Origin: Cytobacillus praedii
Lineage (GTDB): Bacteria > Bacillota > Bacilli > Bacillales > Cytobacillaceae
NCBI RefSeq assembly: GCF_001439605.1
Contig: NZ_LMBX01000003.1
Location: 294,276 to 358,275 of the forward strand
Direction: 5' to 3'
Length of the DNA stretch: 64,000 nt
Shown here in pieces: positions 1-8,923 of this stretch. Positions within the stretch are counted from its first letter, which is position 1. Each line of letters starts with the position of its first letter. A program made the translations under genes and the position numbers. The notes beneath the pieces are model-generated. The model worked only from the letters and a program-made list of their open reading frames with translations. It had not been told where the DNA came from and searched no databases.

Positions 1-217
1 CCCTTATTGAGTCTAGTTCGAGCTAAAACTCCACAATAAGAGGAATCAATAACCCCTATTAAGTCCAGTTTTATCTATTATTACTTATTAACTGGAATCA
101 AGGTAAGCGAGGATTTACTTGATAGTTGTTCTCCCCTTCAAGTTGACTGCTTTGCTGATCCTAAAGGGGCAAGATAAGTAGTGTAGCTGCCATGCCAAAA
201 AAGAGATTTATTAATAG
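1..217. other. Non-coding stretch upstream of leuC, no gene recognised
   Basis: I see no leuB end, transposase or RNA gene here. One plus-strand frame stays open for about 45 codons (roughly 40-177) but lacks a ribosome binding site and resembles nothing I recognise. Short complementary segments (CCCCTT near 133 and AAGGGG near 164) could pair. In B. subtilis leuC directly follows leuB, so the gene order is broken or leuB lies further upstream. Confidence 0.4.
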
Positions 218-249
218 GAAACACGACCAAATATGGTCGTGTTTCTTTT
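218..249 (+). terminator. Intrinsic terminator just upstream of leuC
   Basis: A perfect 11-bp stem (GAAACACGACC with GGTCGTGTTTC), a 6-nt loop and a run of four T. It ends 24 bp before leuC, so it would stop transcription from upstream or act as an attenuator of a leader transcript. No T-box motif accompanies it. Confidence 0.8.
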
Positions 250-273
250 AAAAAAAGAAAGCAGGAGGAAAAA

Positions 274-1686
274 ATGGGGAAAACTATTATAGATAAGATA
301 TGGGAAAAGCATATTGTCCATCAAGAGGAAGGGAAGCCTGAATTAATTTATATTGATCTTCATTTAGTACATGAAGTGACGTCGCCACAGGCATTTTCTG
401 GATTAAGAATGAAAAACAGAACAGTAAGAAAACCTGAGAGAACGTTTGCGACAATGGATCATAATGTACCAACCGATAATCGTTATAAGATTGATGACCC
501 AGTTGCACTAAATCAAATGACGACTTTAGAAAAAAACTGTTTGGAATTTGGTATTCCACTTGCTGGAATGGACAGTCCAGAACAGGGAATCGTTCATGTA
601 ATAGGTCCAGAACTTGGACTTACACAGCCGGGGATGACCATTGTTTGCGGCGACAGTCATACTTCTACACATGGGGCATTTGGAGCAATTGCCTTTGGGA
701 TTGGTACGAGCGAAGTGGAGCATGTGTTAGCAACGCAAACGCTTTGGCAAACAAAACCGAAAACATTAAAAATCGAAATAACTGGACAGCTTCGGAAAAG
801 AGTTACGTCTAAAGATGTCATCCTTTATATTCTATCCCAACATGGTGTTAATTTTGGGCAAGGGTACATTATTGAATATTGTGGAGAGGTTATTGAAAGG
901 ATGACAATGGAAGAACGGATGACCATTTGTAATATGTCAATTGAAGGAGGTGCAAGAGCTGGTTTAATCAGCCCAGATGAAACGACATTTTCTTATTTAG
1001 AAGGCAAGAAGCACGTACCAAAAGGAGATGCGTTTAAAAAGGCTGTTATGCAGTGGAAAGAGCTTGCTTCTGATAATGATGCTGTATTTGATCGTACGAT
1101 AACAGTTGATGCGAATGCAATTACACCGATGGTAAGCTGGGGAACAAATCCTTCCATGACATCCAGTATAAAAGATTCTATTCCATACGTAAAAGATTGT
1201 AAGAATGAACTGGAACAAAAGTCGCTAGAAAGAGCCATTGATTACATGGGTCTAAAAGAAGGTCAGAACATTGCTGACATTGAAGTACAACATGTGTTTA
1301 TCGGTTCATGTACAAATTCACGTTTAGAAGACCTGCGTCAAGCAGCTGAGATTGTAAAAGGAAAAAATGTTCACCCAACTGTAAGAGCTTTAGTTGTACC
1401 AGGATCTCAGCAGGTTAAGAGACAAGCTGAATCTGAGGGATTAGATGCAATCTTTAAGAAGGCTGGGTTCGAATGGAGGGAATCGGGCTGCAGCATGTGT
1501 TTAAGTATGAATAATGATATTGTTCCAAGCGGGCAGCATTGCGCATCCACTTCGAACCGAAATTTTGAAGGGAGACAAGGAACAGGCGCTAGAACGCATT
1601 TAGTCAGTCCGGTGATGGCTGCTGCGGCTGCTCTATATGGACGGTTTGTAGATGTAAGTGAAAAGGTAGCTGTTGAAGTCATTTAA
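274..1686 (+). CDS. leuC: 3-isopropylmalate dehydratase large subunit
   Basis: Large subunit of the cytoplasmic [4Fe-4S] enzyme that isomerises 2-isopropylmalate to 3-isopropylmalate in leucine synthesis. At 470 aa it has the normal family length. The aconitase-type cluster ligands are visible as Cys346 (in GSCTNSR) and Cys406 and Cys409 (in CSMC). The signature [13 protein letters not shown] lies near residues 125-137. The ATG follows a GCAGGAGG ribosome binding site. The small subunit LeuD follows after 18 bp, so the two are co-transcribed. No leuB is seen directly upstream, and a strong terminator precedes the gene, so the leuCD pair appears to use its own start point or read-through. Confidence 0.97.
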   Translation: MGKTIIDKIWEKHIVHQEEGKPELIYIDLHLVHEVTSPQAFSGLRMKNRTVRKPERTFATMDHNVPTDNRYKIDDPVALNQMTTLEKNCLEFGIPLAGMDSPEQGIVHVIGPELGLTQPGMTIVCGDSHTSTHGAFGAIAFGIGTSEVEHVLATQTLWQTKPKTLKIEITGQLRKRVTSKDVILYILSQHGVNFGQGYIIEYCGEVIERMTMEERMTICNMSIEGGARAGLISPDETTFSYLEGKKHVPKGDAFKKAVMQWKELASDNDAVFDRTITVDANAITPMVSWGTNPSMTSSIKDSIPYVKDCKNELEQKSLERAIDYMGLKEGQNIADIEVQHVFIGSCTNSRLEDLRQAAEIVKGKNVHPTVRALVVPGSQQVKRQAESEGLDAIFKKAGFEWRESGCSMCLSMNNDIVPSGQHCASTSNRNFEGRQGTGARTHLVSPVMAAAAALYGRFVDVSEKVAVEVI

Positions 1687-1704
1687 AATCGAAAGGAAGA
1701 TAGT

Positions 1705-2295
1705 ATGAGTGGATTTAGAACGATAGCAGGTAAAACAGTTGCGATGGATCGGGCGAATGTGGATACAGATCAAATTATTCCGAAGCAATTTTTGAAAAGA
1801 ATTGAGAAAACAGGGTTTGGCCAATTTTTATTTTATGACTGGCGGTATACACAGGAAGGAGAGGAGAATCCGAATTTCGAATTGAACCAGCCGGCAAATC
1901 AAGGTGCATCGATCCTGATTGCCAATGAGAATTTTGGGTGTGGATCCTCAAGAGAGCATGCTCCTTGGGCCTTATCGGACTATGGCTTTAAAGTCGTGAT
2001 TGCTCCATCATTTGCAGATATTTTTCATCAAAATTGCCTAAAGAATGGAATGCTTCCAGTCAAGCTGCAAGCAGAAGAAGTAGCCTATTTATTAGAAAAA
2101 GCAACAAATCAGCCGTACCACTTAACAATTGACCTCGAAAAGGAAACAGTAACAGATAACAATGGCTTTTCAGCCTCCTTTCCGATTACGGCGTATTGGA
2201 AAAGGATGCTTTTGAATGGGTGGGACGAAATTGAAATTACCTTGCAATTAGAAGGAGAAATAGCACAATTTGAGTGTTCCAATGCGGTCAAATGA
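1705..2295 (+). CDS. leuD: 3-isopropylmalate dehydratase small subunit
   Basis: Small subunit (196 aa) that forms the swivelling domain of isopropylmalate isomerase and completes the active site of LeuC. The family signature NFGCGSSREHAPWAL is present near residues 76-90. The start ATG is preceded by GAAAGGAAGAT, 18 bp after leuC. A hairpin and T-run follow directly, so leuD is the last gene of the leu transcript, as in B. subtilis. Confidence 0.97.
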   Translation: MSGFRTIAGKTVAMDRANVDTDQIIPKQFLKRIEKTGFGQFLFYDWRYTQEGEENPNFELNQPANQGASILIANENFGCGSSREHAPWALSDYGFKVVIAPSFADIFHQNCLKNGMLPVKLQAEEVAYLLEKATNQPYHLTIDLEKETVTDNNGFSASFPITAYWKRMLLNGWDEIEITLQLEGEIAQFECSNAVK

Positions 2296-2307
2296 TAATT
2301 GACAAAA

Positions 2308-2345
2308 GGTTCACAGCAAAGGCAATAGCTGTGGATCTTTTTTGT
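2308..2345 (+). terminator. leuCD intrinsic terminator
   Basis: A 10-bp stem (GGTTCACAGC with GCTGTGGATC, two G-U pairs) followed by a T-rich tail, 13 bp after the leuD stop. Confidence 0.8.
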
Positions 2346-2400
2346 TTTTTTTAAGTTTTCATGCTAAACTTACTTCAAAATTAAGTAGGGCGTGGACTGC

Positions 2401-3423
2401 ATGAAGAAACGAGATCGGAAAAAATTAAATGATAAAGTAATCCTTTTTCCTGATCTGGAAAAAAGGCTTCTTGAAAAAGGGCTTGAGAAAATGCAGCAGA
2501 AAAGATTTCGAGAAGCGGTCGAGCACTTAGAAGAAGCAAAACGACTAGACCCAGAAAATAGCGATATATATATTGGATTAGTACTCGCTTACTTTGAATG
2601 GGGTTCATTGCAAAAAGCAAAGGAAATAGCAGCGGATATGCTGCAAAAAGGAATTGGGGAATACATTCAAATTATTGATCTTTATTTAATGATTCTCGTC
2701 CAGCTGCATCAATATGATGAAATTGTGGCCACGATAGAGATTCTATTAGAAGAGAAAGAGATCCCAACGGAAAAATATGAAAGCTTTACCCGAATGTTAG
2801 AATTTAGCCGGAGAATGGCAAAGGAAAAGCCTGAAATAGAATATGAAGAAGCGGCAATGGAAGAATTGGATAAAGACATTGATTTGTTTGCTTTCAAGAC
2901 CCAGCAAGAGCAAATGAATTTGGCTGCCCAGTTAGCAGAGAGAAATATTCGCTCATATATTGCTGAAATAAATACATATCTCCACTCGGAGGAAGGATCT
3001 CCGTTCTTCAAGACGATGCTGCTTAATGTTTTAATAGAGCATGAATATGACAAAGAAGTCCTTATTGAAAAGTTGGGAAGAAAACTCTCAGTCATACCGG
3101 TTCAGCTTCCGCCTGTTCATAAGCAGCCAGAGATAGAGTCGCTACTTCGCGTTCTAAGCCGCCAAATTGAGCATGAGGACCCAATTTTGTTTGAGAATAT
3201 AAAAAGTCTTATAAGCCGCCATTCTTTTATTCTCTATCCATTTAAGCTAGATACGTATGAGGAAAAGGTTTGGGCAGCTGCGTATCATACTCTCATAGCT
3301 GAATACTTAGGTTTAAGCATGGGAGAAGACCTCGTATTGCTATATGATGTAAAAATGGAAGAATTAAAAGATGCACTGGCAGAGTTAAAACAGCTTGAAG
3401 AAATTTCATCTTCCGATTTTTAG
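2401..3423 (+). CDS. ysoA: TPR-repeat protein, YsoA-like
   Basis: A 340-aa soluble, acidic, largely helical protein. A tetratricopeptide motif is visible near residues 20-80 (a segment reading REAVEHLEEAKRLDPENSDI). It occupies the position of ysoA between leuD and tig in B. subtilis and has the same basic N-terminus (KKRDRKK). The role is unknown; TPR proteins usually bind partner proteins. I chose ATG 2401 over the in-frame GTG at 2392, because the AGTAGGG sequence is correctly spaced only for the ATG. No terminator is obvious between this gene and tig, but tig has its own promoter. Confidence 0.8.
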   Translation: MKKRDRKKLNDKVILFPDLEKRLLEKGLEKMQQKRFREAVEHLEEAKRLDPENSDIYIGLVLAYFEWGSLQKAKEIAADMLQKGIGEYIQIIDLYLMILVQLHQYDEIVATIEILLEEKEIPTEKYESFTRMLEFSRRMAKEKPEIEYEEAAMEELDKDIDLFAFKTQQEQMNLAAQLAERNIRSYIAEINTYLHSEEGSPFFKTMLLNVLIEHEYDKEVLIEKLGRKLSVIPVQLPPVHKQPEIESLLRVLSRQIEHEDPILFENIKSLISRHSFILYPFKLDTYEEKVWAAAYHTLIAEYLGLSMGEDLVLLYDVKMEELKDALAELKQLEEISSSDF

Positions 3424-3431
3424 CTTCCATG

Positions 3432-3459
3432 TTGAAAGAAAAGGATCGTGTGGTATAAT
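3432..3459 (+). promoter_or_regulatory. Probable sigA promoter of tig
   Basis: TTGAAA (3432-3437), a 16-bp spacer and TATAAT (3454-3459), with an extended -10 TG at 3451-3452. It lies about 125 bp upstream of the tig start. Confidence 0.7.
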
Positions 3460-3584
3460 ATAATGGTTGTATATGTAGATGGTATTTTTTATGTTAAAAA
3501 TGTATAATGCTTGCTAAACAAGCCTTATCCATATCCATTTGTTACGTATGAAATGATAATAGATTGTTGGAGGGAATTAAATTT

Positions 3585-4868
3585 ATGTCTGCAAAATTTG
3601 AAAAGCTAGAAGGGAACCAAGGGGTTCTTACAATTGAAGTAAATGCAGAAAAAGTAAACGAAGGTTTAGACGCTGCATTCAAAAAAGTAGTAAAGCAAGT
3701 AAATGTACCAGGTTTCCGTAAAGGGAAAATGCCTCGCGGAATGTTTGAAAAGCGTTTCGGTATTGAATCACTTTATCAAGATGCTGTTGATATTCTTCTT
3801 CCAGAAGCATACGCAAATGCAATCGAAGAAACTGGTATTGAGCCGGTTGATCGTCCTGAAATCGATGTAGAGCAAATTGAAAAGGGCAAGAGCTTAATCT
3901 TCAAAGCAACAGTAACTGTGAAGCCTGAAGTTAAATTAGGCGAATACAAAGGACTTGAAGTAGAAAAGTTTAATACTGAAGTGACAGATGAAGATGTTGA
4001 TAATGAATTAAAATCTATGCAAGAAAGACATGCTGAGCTTGTTGTAAAAGAAGAAGGCAAAGCTGAAAACGGCGATACAGTCGTTATGGATTTTGAAGGA
4101 TTTGTGGATGGAGAAGCTTTCGAAGGTGGAAAAGCTGAAAATTATTCTCTTGAGCTTGGTTCAGGTCAATTTATTCCTGGATTCGAAGAAAAATTAGTTG
4201 GTGTAGCTTCTGGAGAATCAAAAGATGTTGAAGTTACTTTCCCTGAAGAATACCATGCTGCTGAATTAGCAGGAAAACCTGCAGTATTCAAAGTGACTGT
4301 TCATGAAATCAAAACGAAACAACTTCCTGAGTTAAATGATGAGTTTGCTAAGGACGCAGATGAAGAAGTTGAAACTTTAGCTGCCCTTAAAGAAAAAGTG
4401 AAAACTCGTCTTGAAGAAAGCAAGAAGCATGAAGCAGAACATTTTGTTCAAGATACTGTAGTGGAAAAAGCTTCTGCAAACGCAGAAATCGATCTTCCAT
4501 CAGTAATGGTTGATACAGAAATTGACCGCATGATGAACGAATTTGAACAGCGCCTGCAAATGCAAGGAATGAACCTTGAGCTTTACTTCCAATTCTCAGG
4601 TCAAGAAGAAAGTGCATTACGCGAGCAAATGAAGGAAGATGCTGAAAAGCGCGTTCGTATGAACTTAACACTTGAAGCAATTGCGAAAGCTGAAAACATC
4701 GAAGTAACAGATGAAGAAGTAACTGCTGAGCTTAATAAAATGGCTGAAATGTACAACATGACAGTAGAAAATATCCAAAAAGCATTAGGCAGCCTTGAAG
4801 GCCTAAAAGCAGATCTTCAAGTTAAAAAAGCAGTTGATTTCATTGTAGAAAACAGCAAAACTGTTTAA
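3585..4868 (+). CDS. tig: Trigger factor, ribosome-associated chaperone and prolyl isomerase
   Basis: Trigger factor (427 aa) binds L23 at the ribosome exit tunnel and shields nascent chains. The domains read in order: an N-terminal ribosome-binding domain with the signature [11 protein letters not shown] near residues 37-47, an FKBP-type PPIase domain (about 155-245, including [14 protein letters not shown]), and the helical C-terminal chaperone arms. ATG 3585 is chosen because GGAGGG stands 10 bp before it; an upstream in-frame TTG at 3564 precedes that ribosome binding site. It lies before clpX as in most Bacillaceae but ends in its own strong terminator. Confidence 0.97.
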   Translation: MSAKFEKLEGNQGVLTIEVNAEKVNEGLDAAFKKVVKQVNVPGFRKGKMPRGMFEKRFGIESLYQDAVDILLPEAYANAIEETGIEPVDRPEIDVEQIEKGKSLIFKATVTVKPEVKLGEYKGLEVEKFNTEVTDEDVDNELKSMQERHAELVVKEEGKAENGDTVVMDFEGFVDGEAFEGGKAENYSLELGSGQFIPGFEEKLVGVASGESKDVEVTFPEEYHAAELAGKPAVFKVTVHEIKTKQLPELNDEFAKDADEEVETLAALKEKVKTRLEESKKHEAEHFVQDTVVEKASANAEIDLPSVMVDTEIDRMMNEFEQRLQMQGMNLELYFQFSGQEESALREQMKEDAEKRVRMNLTLEAIAKAENIEVTDEEVTAELNKMAEMYNMTVENIQKALGSLEGLKADLQVKKAVDFIVENSKTV

Positions 4869-4900
4869 TAAGAATATTTAAAGCTAGATTAAATATAATG

Positions 4901-4934
4901 AACAAGGCGCGATTGAATTCGTGCCTTGTTTTGT
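4901..4934 (+). terminator. tig intrinsic terminator
   Basis: A 12-bp stem (AACAAGGCGCGA with TCGTGCCTTGTT, one G-U), a 6-nt loop and a short T-rich tail, 32 bp after the tig stop. Confidence 0.8.
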
Positions 4935-4991
4935 ACAATAGAAAGAAATGACAGAACAAATACATACATATGAAGTTTTTGGATAAAATCT

Positions 4992-5033
4992 ATTGACTTA
5001 ACTTGACCATAATTGGTTAAGCTTATTTAGAAT
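4992..5033 (+). promoter_or_regulatory. Candidate CtsR-type operator with overlapping promoter, upstream of clpX
   Basis: Read on the minus strand, 5008-4992 is GGTCAAG-TTA-AGTCAAT. It compares with the CtsR consensus of two RGTCAAA heptads separated by 3 bp, with one mismatch per heptad at the last base. A TTGACC (5003-5008) and TAGAAT (5028-5033) pair, spaced 19 bp, overlaps it. An inverted CTTAAC/GTTAAG (4997-5021) is also present. It lies about 300 bp before clpX. CtsR control of clpX is not the B. subtilis rule, so this is only a candidate. Confidence 0.35.
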
Positions 5034-5136
5034 ATCTTTTTTTACAGCCAACCTTTAACGAATCCGCTATGCAAACAGTCATACATAATCTAATCAAGTA
5101 ATTAAGAGTTTTCATTTCCTGTCCAAAGTGGAAATG

Positions 5137-5145
5137 TGTTACAAT
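5137..5145 (+). promoter_or_regulatory. Candidate extended -10 promoter of clpX
   Basis: TGTTACAAT is an extended -10 element with no good -35 upstream. A second candidate is TTGCAT (5243-5248) with TATAAT (5268-5273) at a long 19-bp spacing, about 30 bp before the start. The 4935-5301 stretch holds no gene; these and the CtsR-like site are all I can see in it. Confidence 0.4.
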
Positions 5146-5301
5146 GCAATACATAACAATTGTTGTAGAAAAGGGAAGTTTAAATAGATAAGCATGGGTA
5201 CGTATGCAAGTCTATGAGCACAAACGGCTGTATATTATTTGTTTGCATATGATTCGCACAAGCTTAATATAATGATTTGAAGTTTTCAAGGGGTGAAGGA
5301 T

Positions 5302-6567
5302 TTGTTTAAATTTAATGATGAAAAAGGGCAATTAAAGTGTTCATTCTGTGGCAAAACACAGGATCAAGTACGAAAGCTTGTTGCCGGTCCAGGTGTTTAT
5401 ATATGTGATGAGTGCATAGAACTCTGCACAGAAATTGTTGAAGAAGAGCTTGGCACGGAAGAAGAAGTAGAATTCAAAGATGTGCCAAAACCATCAGAAA
5501 TCCGAGATATTCTAGACGAATATGTCATTGGTCAAGACCAAGCGAAGAAATCGTTATCCGTTGCAGTTTATAACCACTACAAGCGCATTAACTCTAACAG
5601 CAAAATTGATGATGTAGAACTTTCGAAAAGTAATATTGCCATGATCGGGCCGACTGGAAGCGGGAAAACATTACTTGCACAAACATTAGCCCGTATTTTA
5701 AATGTTCCGTTTGCAATTGCTGATGCGACTTCATTAACAGAAGCAGGATATGTTGGAGAAGATGTAGAGAACATTCTTTTAAAGCTCATCCAATCTGCAG
5801 ACTATGACGTTGAAAAAGCGGAAAAGGGAATTATTTATATTGATGAAATTGATAAAGTAGCCAGAAAGTCTGAAAATCCTTCTATTACAAGAGATGTATC
5901 TGGGGAAGGTGTACAGCAAGCGCTATTGAAAATATTAGAGGGAACGGTTGCAAGTGTACCGCCTCAAGGTGGACGTAAGCATCCACATCAGGAATTTATC
6001 CAAATTGATACGACCAATATTTTGTTTATTTGTGGCGGAGCCTTTGACGGGATTGAGCAAATTATCAAACGCCGTTTAGGTCAAAAGGTCATTGGTTTTG
6101 GATCTGATACTAAGCAAAATGAACTTGATCAAAAAAGTCTGCTATCAAAAGTACTTCCTGAGGACTTATTAAGATTTGGGTTAATTCCAGAATTCATTGG
6201 TCGTCTTCCTGTTATTTCAAGTCTTACACCGTTAGACGAAGAAGCGTTAATTGAGATTTTAACAAAACCAAAAAATGCGCTTGTTAAACAATATCAAAAA
6301 ATGCTTGAACTTGATGATGTGGAGCTTGAATTCGAAGAAGAGGCACTAACTGAGATTGCCAAAAAGGCAATTGAACGTAAAACAGGTGCTCGAGGTTTGC
6401 GTTCCATCATTGAAGGAATCATGCTAGATGTGATGTTTGAGCTTCCTTCACGTGAGGATATCAAGAAATGCATTATAACAAAAGAAGCAATCACTGATAA
6501 TGCTTCACCAAAGCTCGTTTTAGAAGATGGAACAATCATTGACGAAGAACGAAAAACTTCAGCGTAA
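5302..6567 (+). CDS. clpX: ATP-dependent Clp protease ATP-binding subunit ClpX
   Basis: AAA+ unfoldase (421 aa) that recognises substrates and feeds them to ClpP. An N-terminal zinc-binding domain has CSFC and CDEC pairs near residues 13-38. Walker A GPTGSGKT starts near residue 116, the Walker B region reads IIYIDEIDK, and the ClpP-binding IGF loop is present as VIGFG. The start is taken as TTG 5302, giving the family N-terminus [10 protein letters not shown], with AAGGGGTG 5 bp upstream; a GTG at 5293 is possible but overlaps that ribosome binding site. The gene is monocistronic, with terminators on both sides. Confidence 0.97.
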   Translation: MFKFNDEKGQLKCSFCGKTQDQVRKLVAGPGVYICDECIELCTEIVEEELGTEEEVEFKDVPKPSEIRDILDEYVIGQDQAKKSLSVAVYNHYKRINSNSKIDDVELSKSNIAMIGPTGSGKTLLAQTLARILNVPFAIADATSLTEAGYVGEDVENILLKLIQSADYDVEKAEKGIIYIDEIDKVARKSENPSITRDVSGEGVQQALLKILEGTVASVPPQGGRKHPHQEFIQIDTTNILFICGGAFDGIEQIIKRRLGQKVIGFGSDTKQNELDQKSLLSKVLPEDLLRFGLIPEFIGRLPVISSLTPLDEEALIEILTKPKNALVKQYQKMLELDDVELEFEEEALTEIAKKAIERKTGARGLRSIIEGIMLDVMFELPSREDIKKCIITKEAITDNASPKLVLEDGTIIDEERKTSA

Positions 6568-6580
6568 ATAAAATTAAGAG

Positions 6581-6610
6581 AGGCCAAACCATTTTAGGTT
6601 TGGCCTTTTT
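6581..6610 (+). terminator. clpX intrinsic terminator
   Basis: A perfect 10-bp stem (AGGCCAAACC with GGTTTGGCCT), a 6-nt loop and TTTT. Confidence 0.9.
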
Positions 6611-6830
6611 CATGTGATATCGGAATTTTTAAGGTTGGAGTTAGAAAGATGTTCAGCGCAAGCGGCCTATCGCCTATTAAACTTCAGGTCCCCTCCCTGC
6701 GATAAGTCGGCATCAATTCGCACTTCTCATTTTATCTCCTTTATCGAAAGAACCGGCATTACCAGTTTGTACGGTGATGATCAAGGTGAGTCCTCCTTTT
6801 TTACAGCCCAATTTTTTACAGCAGATTCTT
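6611..6830. other. Intergenic stretch with a GC-richer possible repeat element
   Basis: About 220 bp between clpX and the lonB promoter. The part near 6650-6780 is richer in GC than its surroundings and has short inverted and direct motifs (CTATCGCC near 6669 with GCGATAAG near 6700; CGGCAT twice, near 6709 and 6753). It looks like a degenerate intergenic repeat rather than coding DNA. An open frame of 89 codons runs through it with atypical composition and no ribosome binding site. Confidence 0.35.
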
Positions 6831-6860
6831 GTTTATTCCAACTCTGTGAAGGAGATACTA
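6831..6860 (+). promoter_or_regulatory. sigF-type (forespore) promoter of lonB
   Basis: GTTTA (6831-6835), a 15-bp spacer and GGAGATACTA (6851-6860). This matches the sigF consensus GYWTA and GGNRANANTW at every defined position. B. subtilis lonB is expressed in the forespore under sigF. The start point would be near 6866, about 35 bp before the gene. Confidence 0.85.
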
Positions 6861-6899
6861 GCATTATCAGCGAGAACTTTTAATGCAGGAGGGAAAAGT

Positions 6900-8567
6900 A
6901 TGAGTTGGACGGGGATCGCTCTATTTATTCAATTGTTTTTCGGAATCGTTATTGGGCTTTACTTTTGGAATTTGTTAAAAAACCAGCGCACTCAAAAGGT
7001 TTCAATTGATCGGGAATCAAAAAAAGAAATGGATCAATTAAAAAAGATGAGAGCCATTTCTTTAACAGAGCCTTTGGCGGAAAAGGTACGGCCATCTAGT
7101 TTTGCAGATATTGTTGGACAGGAAGATGGAATCAAATCTTTAAAAGCTGCATTATGCAGTCCAAATCCGCAGCATGTAATTATTTATGGGCCACCAGGTG
7201 TTGGAAAGACAGCAGCAGCAAGACTCGTATTAGAGGAAGCAAAGAAAACAGCCAAGTCTCCGTTTAAGCCATCTTCTGTTTTCATTGAATTAGATGCTAC
7301 AACTGCTCGTTTTGATGAACGTGGAATTGCTGATCCTCTTATTGGGTCTGTTCACGATCCTATTTATCAAGGAGCCGGTGCAATGGGGCAAGCGGGTATA
7401 CCTCAGCCAAAACAAGGGGCGGTAACAAATGCCCATGGGGGAGTACTATTTATTGATGAAATTGGCGAGCTTCATCCGATTCAAATGAATAAATTATTGA
7501 AGGTCTTAGAAGATAGAAAAGTTTTTTTTGAGAGTGCATATTATAATGAAGAGAACTCCCAAATTCCTAATCATATTCATGACATTTTTAAAAATGGCCT
7601 TCCAGCTGATTTCAGATTGATTGGTGCAACAACAAGAACGCCGAGTGACATTCCTCCAGCCATTCGTTCTAGATGTATGGAAGTATTTTTTAGGGAGTTA
7701 TTAGAAGATGAAATTATAGAAATTGGAAGAAAAGCTGCTGACAAGGTTAATCTTACAATTAGTGAAAACGCATTATCAATACTAGCATCATACGCAAGAA
7801 ACGGCCGTGAAGCAGTCAATCTAATTCAGATTTCGGCTGGATTAGCAATCACGGAGGATAGAGATTACATAAAGGATGAAGATATTGAGTGGGTAATCCA
7901 ATCCAGTCAGCTTACTCCAAGAATGGAAAGAAAGATTAATGAGAAATCAGCAGTGGGTCTTGTTAACGGCCTTGCTGTATATGGACCGAATACGGGTGCC
8001 CTTCTTGAAATTGAAGTGACTGTCATTCCCGCGCTAGATAAAGGAAGTATCAATATTACTGGGATCGTAGAAGAGGAAAGCATTGGCGGACAAGGAAAAT
8101 CGATACGGAGAAAGAGTATGGCAAAAGGGTCGATTGAAAATGTGATTACTGTGCTTCGTTCAATGGGTGTTCCTGCGAATGATTATGATATTCATGTGAA
8201 TTTTCCTGGAGGTGTTCCAATTGACGGACCCTCTGCAGGAATCGCAATGGCTACAGGGATATACTCCGCTATCTACAAGCTTCCAATTGACCATACGGTA
8301 GCAATGACAGGAGAAATTAGTATTCACGGGCATGTGAAACCGATCGGCGGTGTGTATCCAAAGGTAAAAGCAGCGAAAAAGGCTGGTGCGAAAACGGTGA
8401 TCATTCCAGAAGAAAACATGCAATCTATATTAAAAGAAATAACAGGAATAAAGATTGTTCCTGTAACCCATTTGAATGAAGTTTTTGATCTAGCACTTAT
8501 AAAGAACATTCACTTGGAGCAATCAATTACAGCTTCAGTTGAACTGGCGAAAAAAGAAAGTATTTAG
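6900..8567 (+). CDS. lonB: Membrane-anchored, sporulation-associated ATP-dependent Lon protease LonB
   Basis: LonB (555 aa) is a Lon-type serine protease with its AAA+ and proteolytic domains on one chain, made in the forespore in Bacillus. A single N-terminal membrane segment spans about residues 5-23. Walker A GPPGVGKT begins near residue 97. The catalytic Ser445 sits in DGPSAG, with the Lys partner in the following conserved block (about 485-495). The long N-terminal substrate domain of LonA is absent, as expected. ATG 6900 has GGAGGG 7 bp upstream; the longer open frame back to 6774 would run over the sigF promoter. It is followed by its own terminator and then a repeat array that separates it from lonA. 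Confidence 0.96.
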   Translation: MSWTGIALFIQLFFGIVIGLYFWNLLKNQRTQKVSIDRESKKEMDQLKKMRAISLTEPLAEKVRPSSFADIVGQEDGIKSLKAALCSPNPQHVIIYGPPGVGKTAAARLVLEEAKKTAKSPFKPSSVFIELDATTARFDERGIADPLIGSVHDPIYQGAGAMGQAGIPQPKQGAVTNAHGGVLFIDEIGELHPIQMNKLLKVLEDRKVFFESAYYNEENSQIPNHIHDIFKNGLPADFRLIGATTRTPSDIPPAIRSRCMEVFFRELLEDEIIEIGRKAADKVNLTISENALSILASYARNGREAVNLIQISAGLAITEDRDYIKDEDIEWVIQSSQLTPRMERKINEKSAVGLVNGLAVYGPNTGALLEIEVTVIPALDKGSINITGIVEEESIGGQGKSIRRKSMAKGSIENVITVLRSMGVPANDYDIHVNFPGGVPIDGPSAGIAMATGIYSAIYKLPIDHTVAMTGEISIHGHVKPIGGVYPKVKAAKKAGAKTVIIPEENMQSILKEITGIKIVPVTHLNEVFDLALIKNIHLEQSITASVELAKKESI

Positions 8568-8576
8568 TTGGTGAAA

Positions 8577-8620
8577 AACTTCGGCTTGCAATGGATGCGA
8601 AAAGCCGAAGTTTTATTTAT
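8577..8620 (+). terminator. lonB intrinsic terminator
   Basis: An 11-bp perfect stem (AACTTCGGCTT with AAGCCGAAGTT) and a T-rich tail, 10 bp after the stop. Confidence 0.85.
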
Positions 8621-8627
8621 GCGTTTG

Positions 8628-8920
8628 TCTTATTAAGTTGGGGGTGACCGAGCCGCCTTCGCTTTTCATGATGTCTAGCTCCAACGGCTAGGGGCTCGAG
8701 GTCATAAGCCAACTCGTCAAGAAGGTTAAAGAACAACCTTCCTACCGATTCGTCTTATGCTTGTCGCCCTTTGGCGAGCCGCCTCCGCTTTTCAGATTGT
8801 CTAGCTCCGGCGGCTACCCCCTCGAGGTCATAAGCCAGTTTGGCTAGAAGGTTAAAGAACAACCTTCAATCCAGTCTGTCTTATGCTTGTCGGGGGTGAC
8901 CGAGCCGCCTTCGCTTTTCA
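8628..8920. repeat. Array of ~122-bp palindromic intergenic repeats (one partial, two full)
   Basis: A right half-unit (8628-8668) is followed by full units at 8673-8794 and 8799-8920, all in one orientation. Each unit starts GTCTAGCT and ends CGCTTTTCA. It folds into a long hairpin: an outer arm (CGGCT or GGCGGCT with AGCCG or AGCCGCC), a second arm (GGGC/GCCC in unit 1, CCCCC/GGGGG in unit 2), CATAAG/CTTATG, and an inner hairpin GAAGGTT/AACCTTC. The arm changes are compensatory, so pairing is conserved while sequence is not. A related array lies at 50967-51258. It is not coding. It starts just after the lonB terminator and ends 3 bp before the lonA promoter. Confidence 0.85.
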
Positions 8921-8923
8921 AAT

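Noticed and set aside
40-177. 45-codon open frame before leuC as a gene fragment
   Set aside because: I could not match it to leuB or to a transposase, and it has no start signal; chance is likely.
6614-6883. 89-codon plus-strand frame between clpX and lonB
   Set aside because: It has no ribosome binding site, overlaps the sigF promoter and the lonB start region, and its predicted protein shows no recognisable pattern.
8628-8920. Repeat array as an insertion sequence or MITE pair
   Set aside because: No transposase, no target-site duplication was visible, and units are tandem with a half-copy rather than paired ends.
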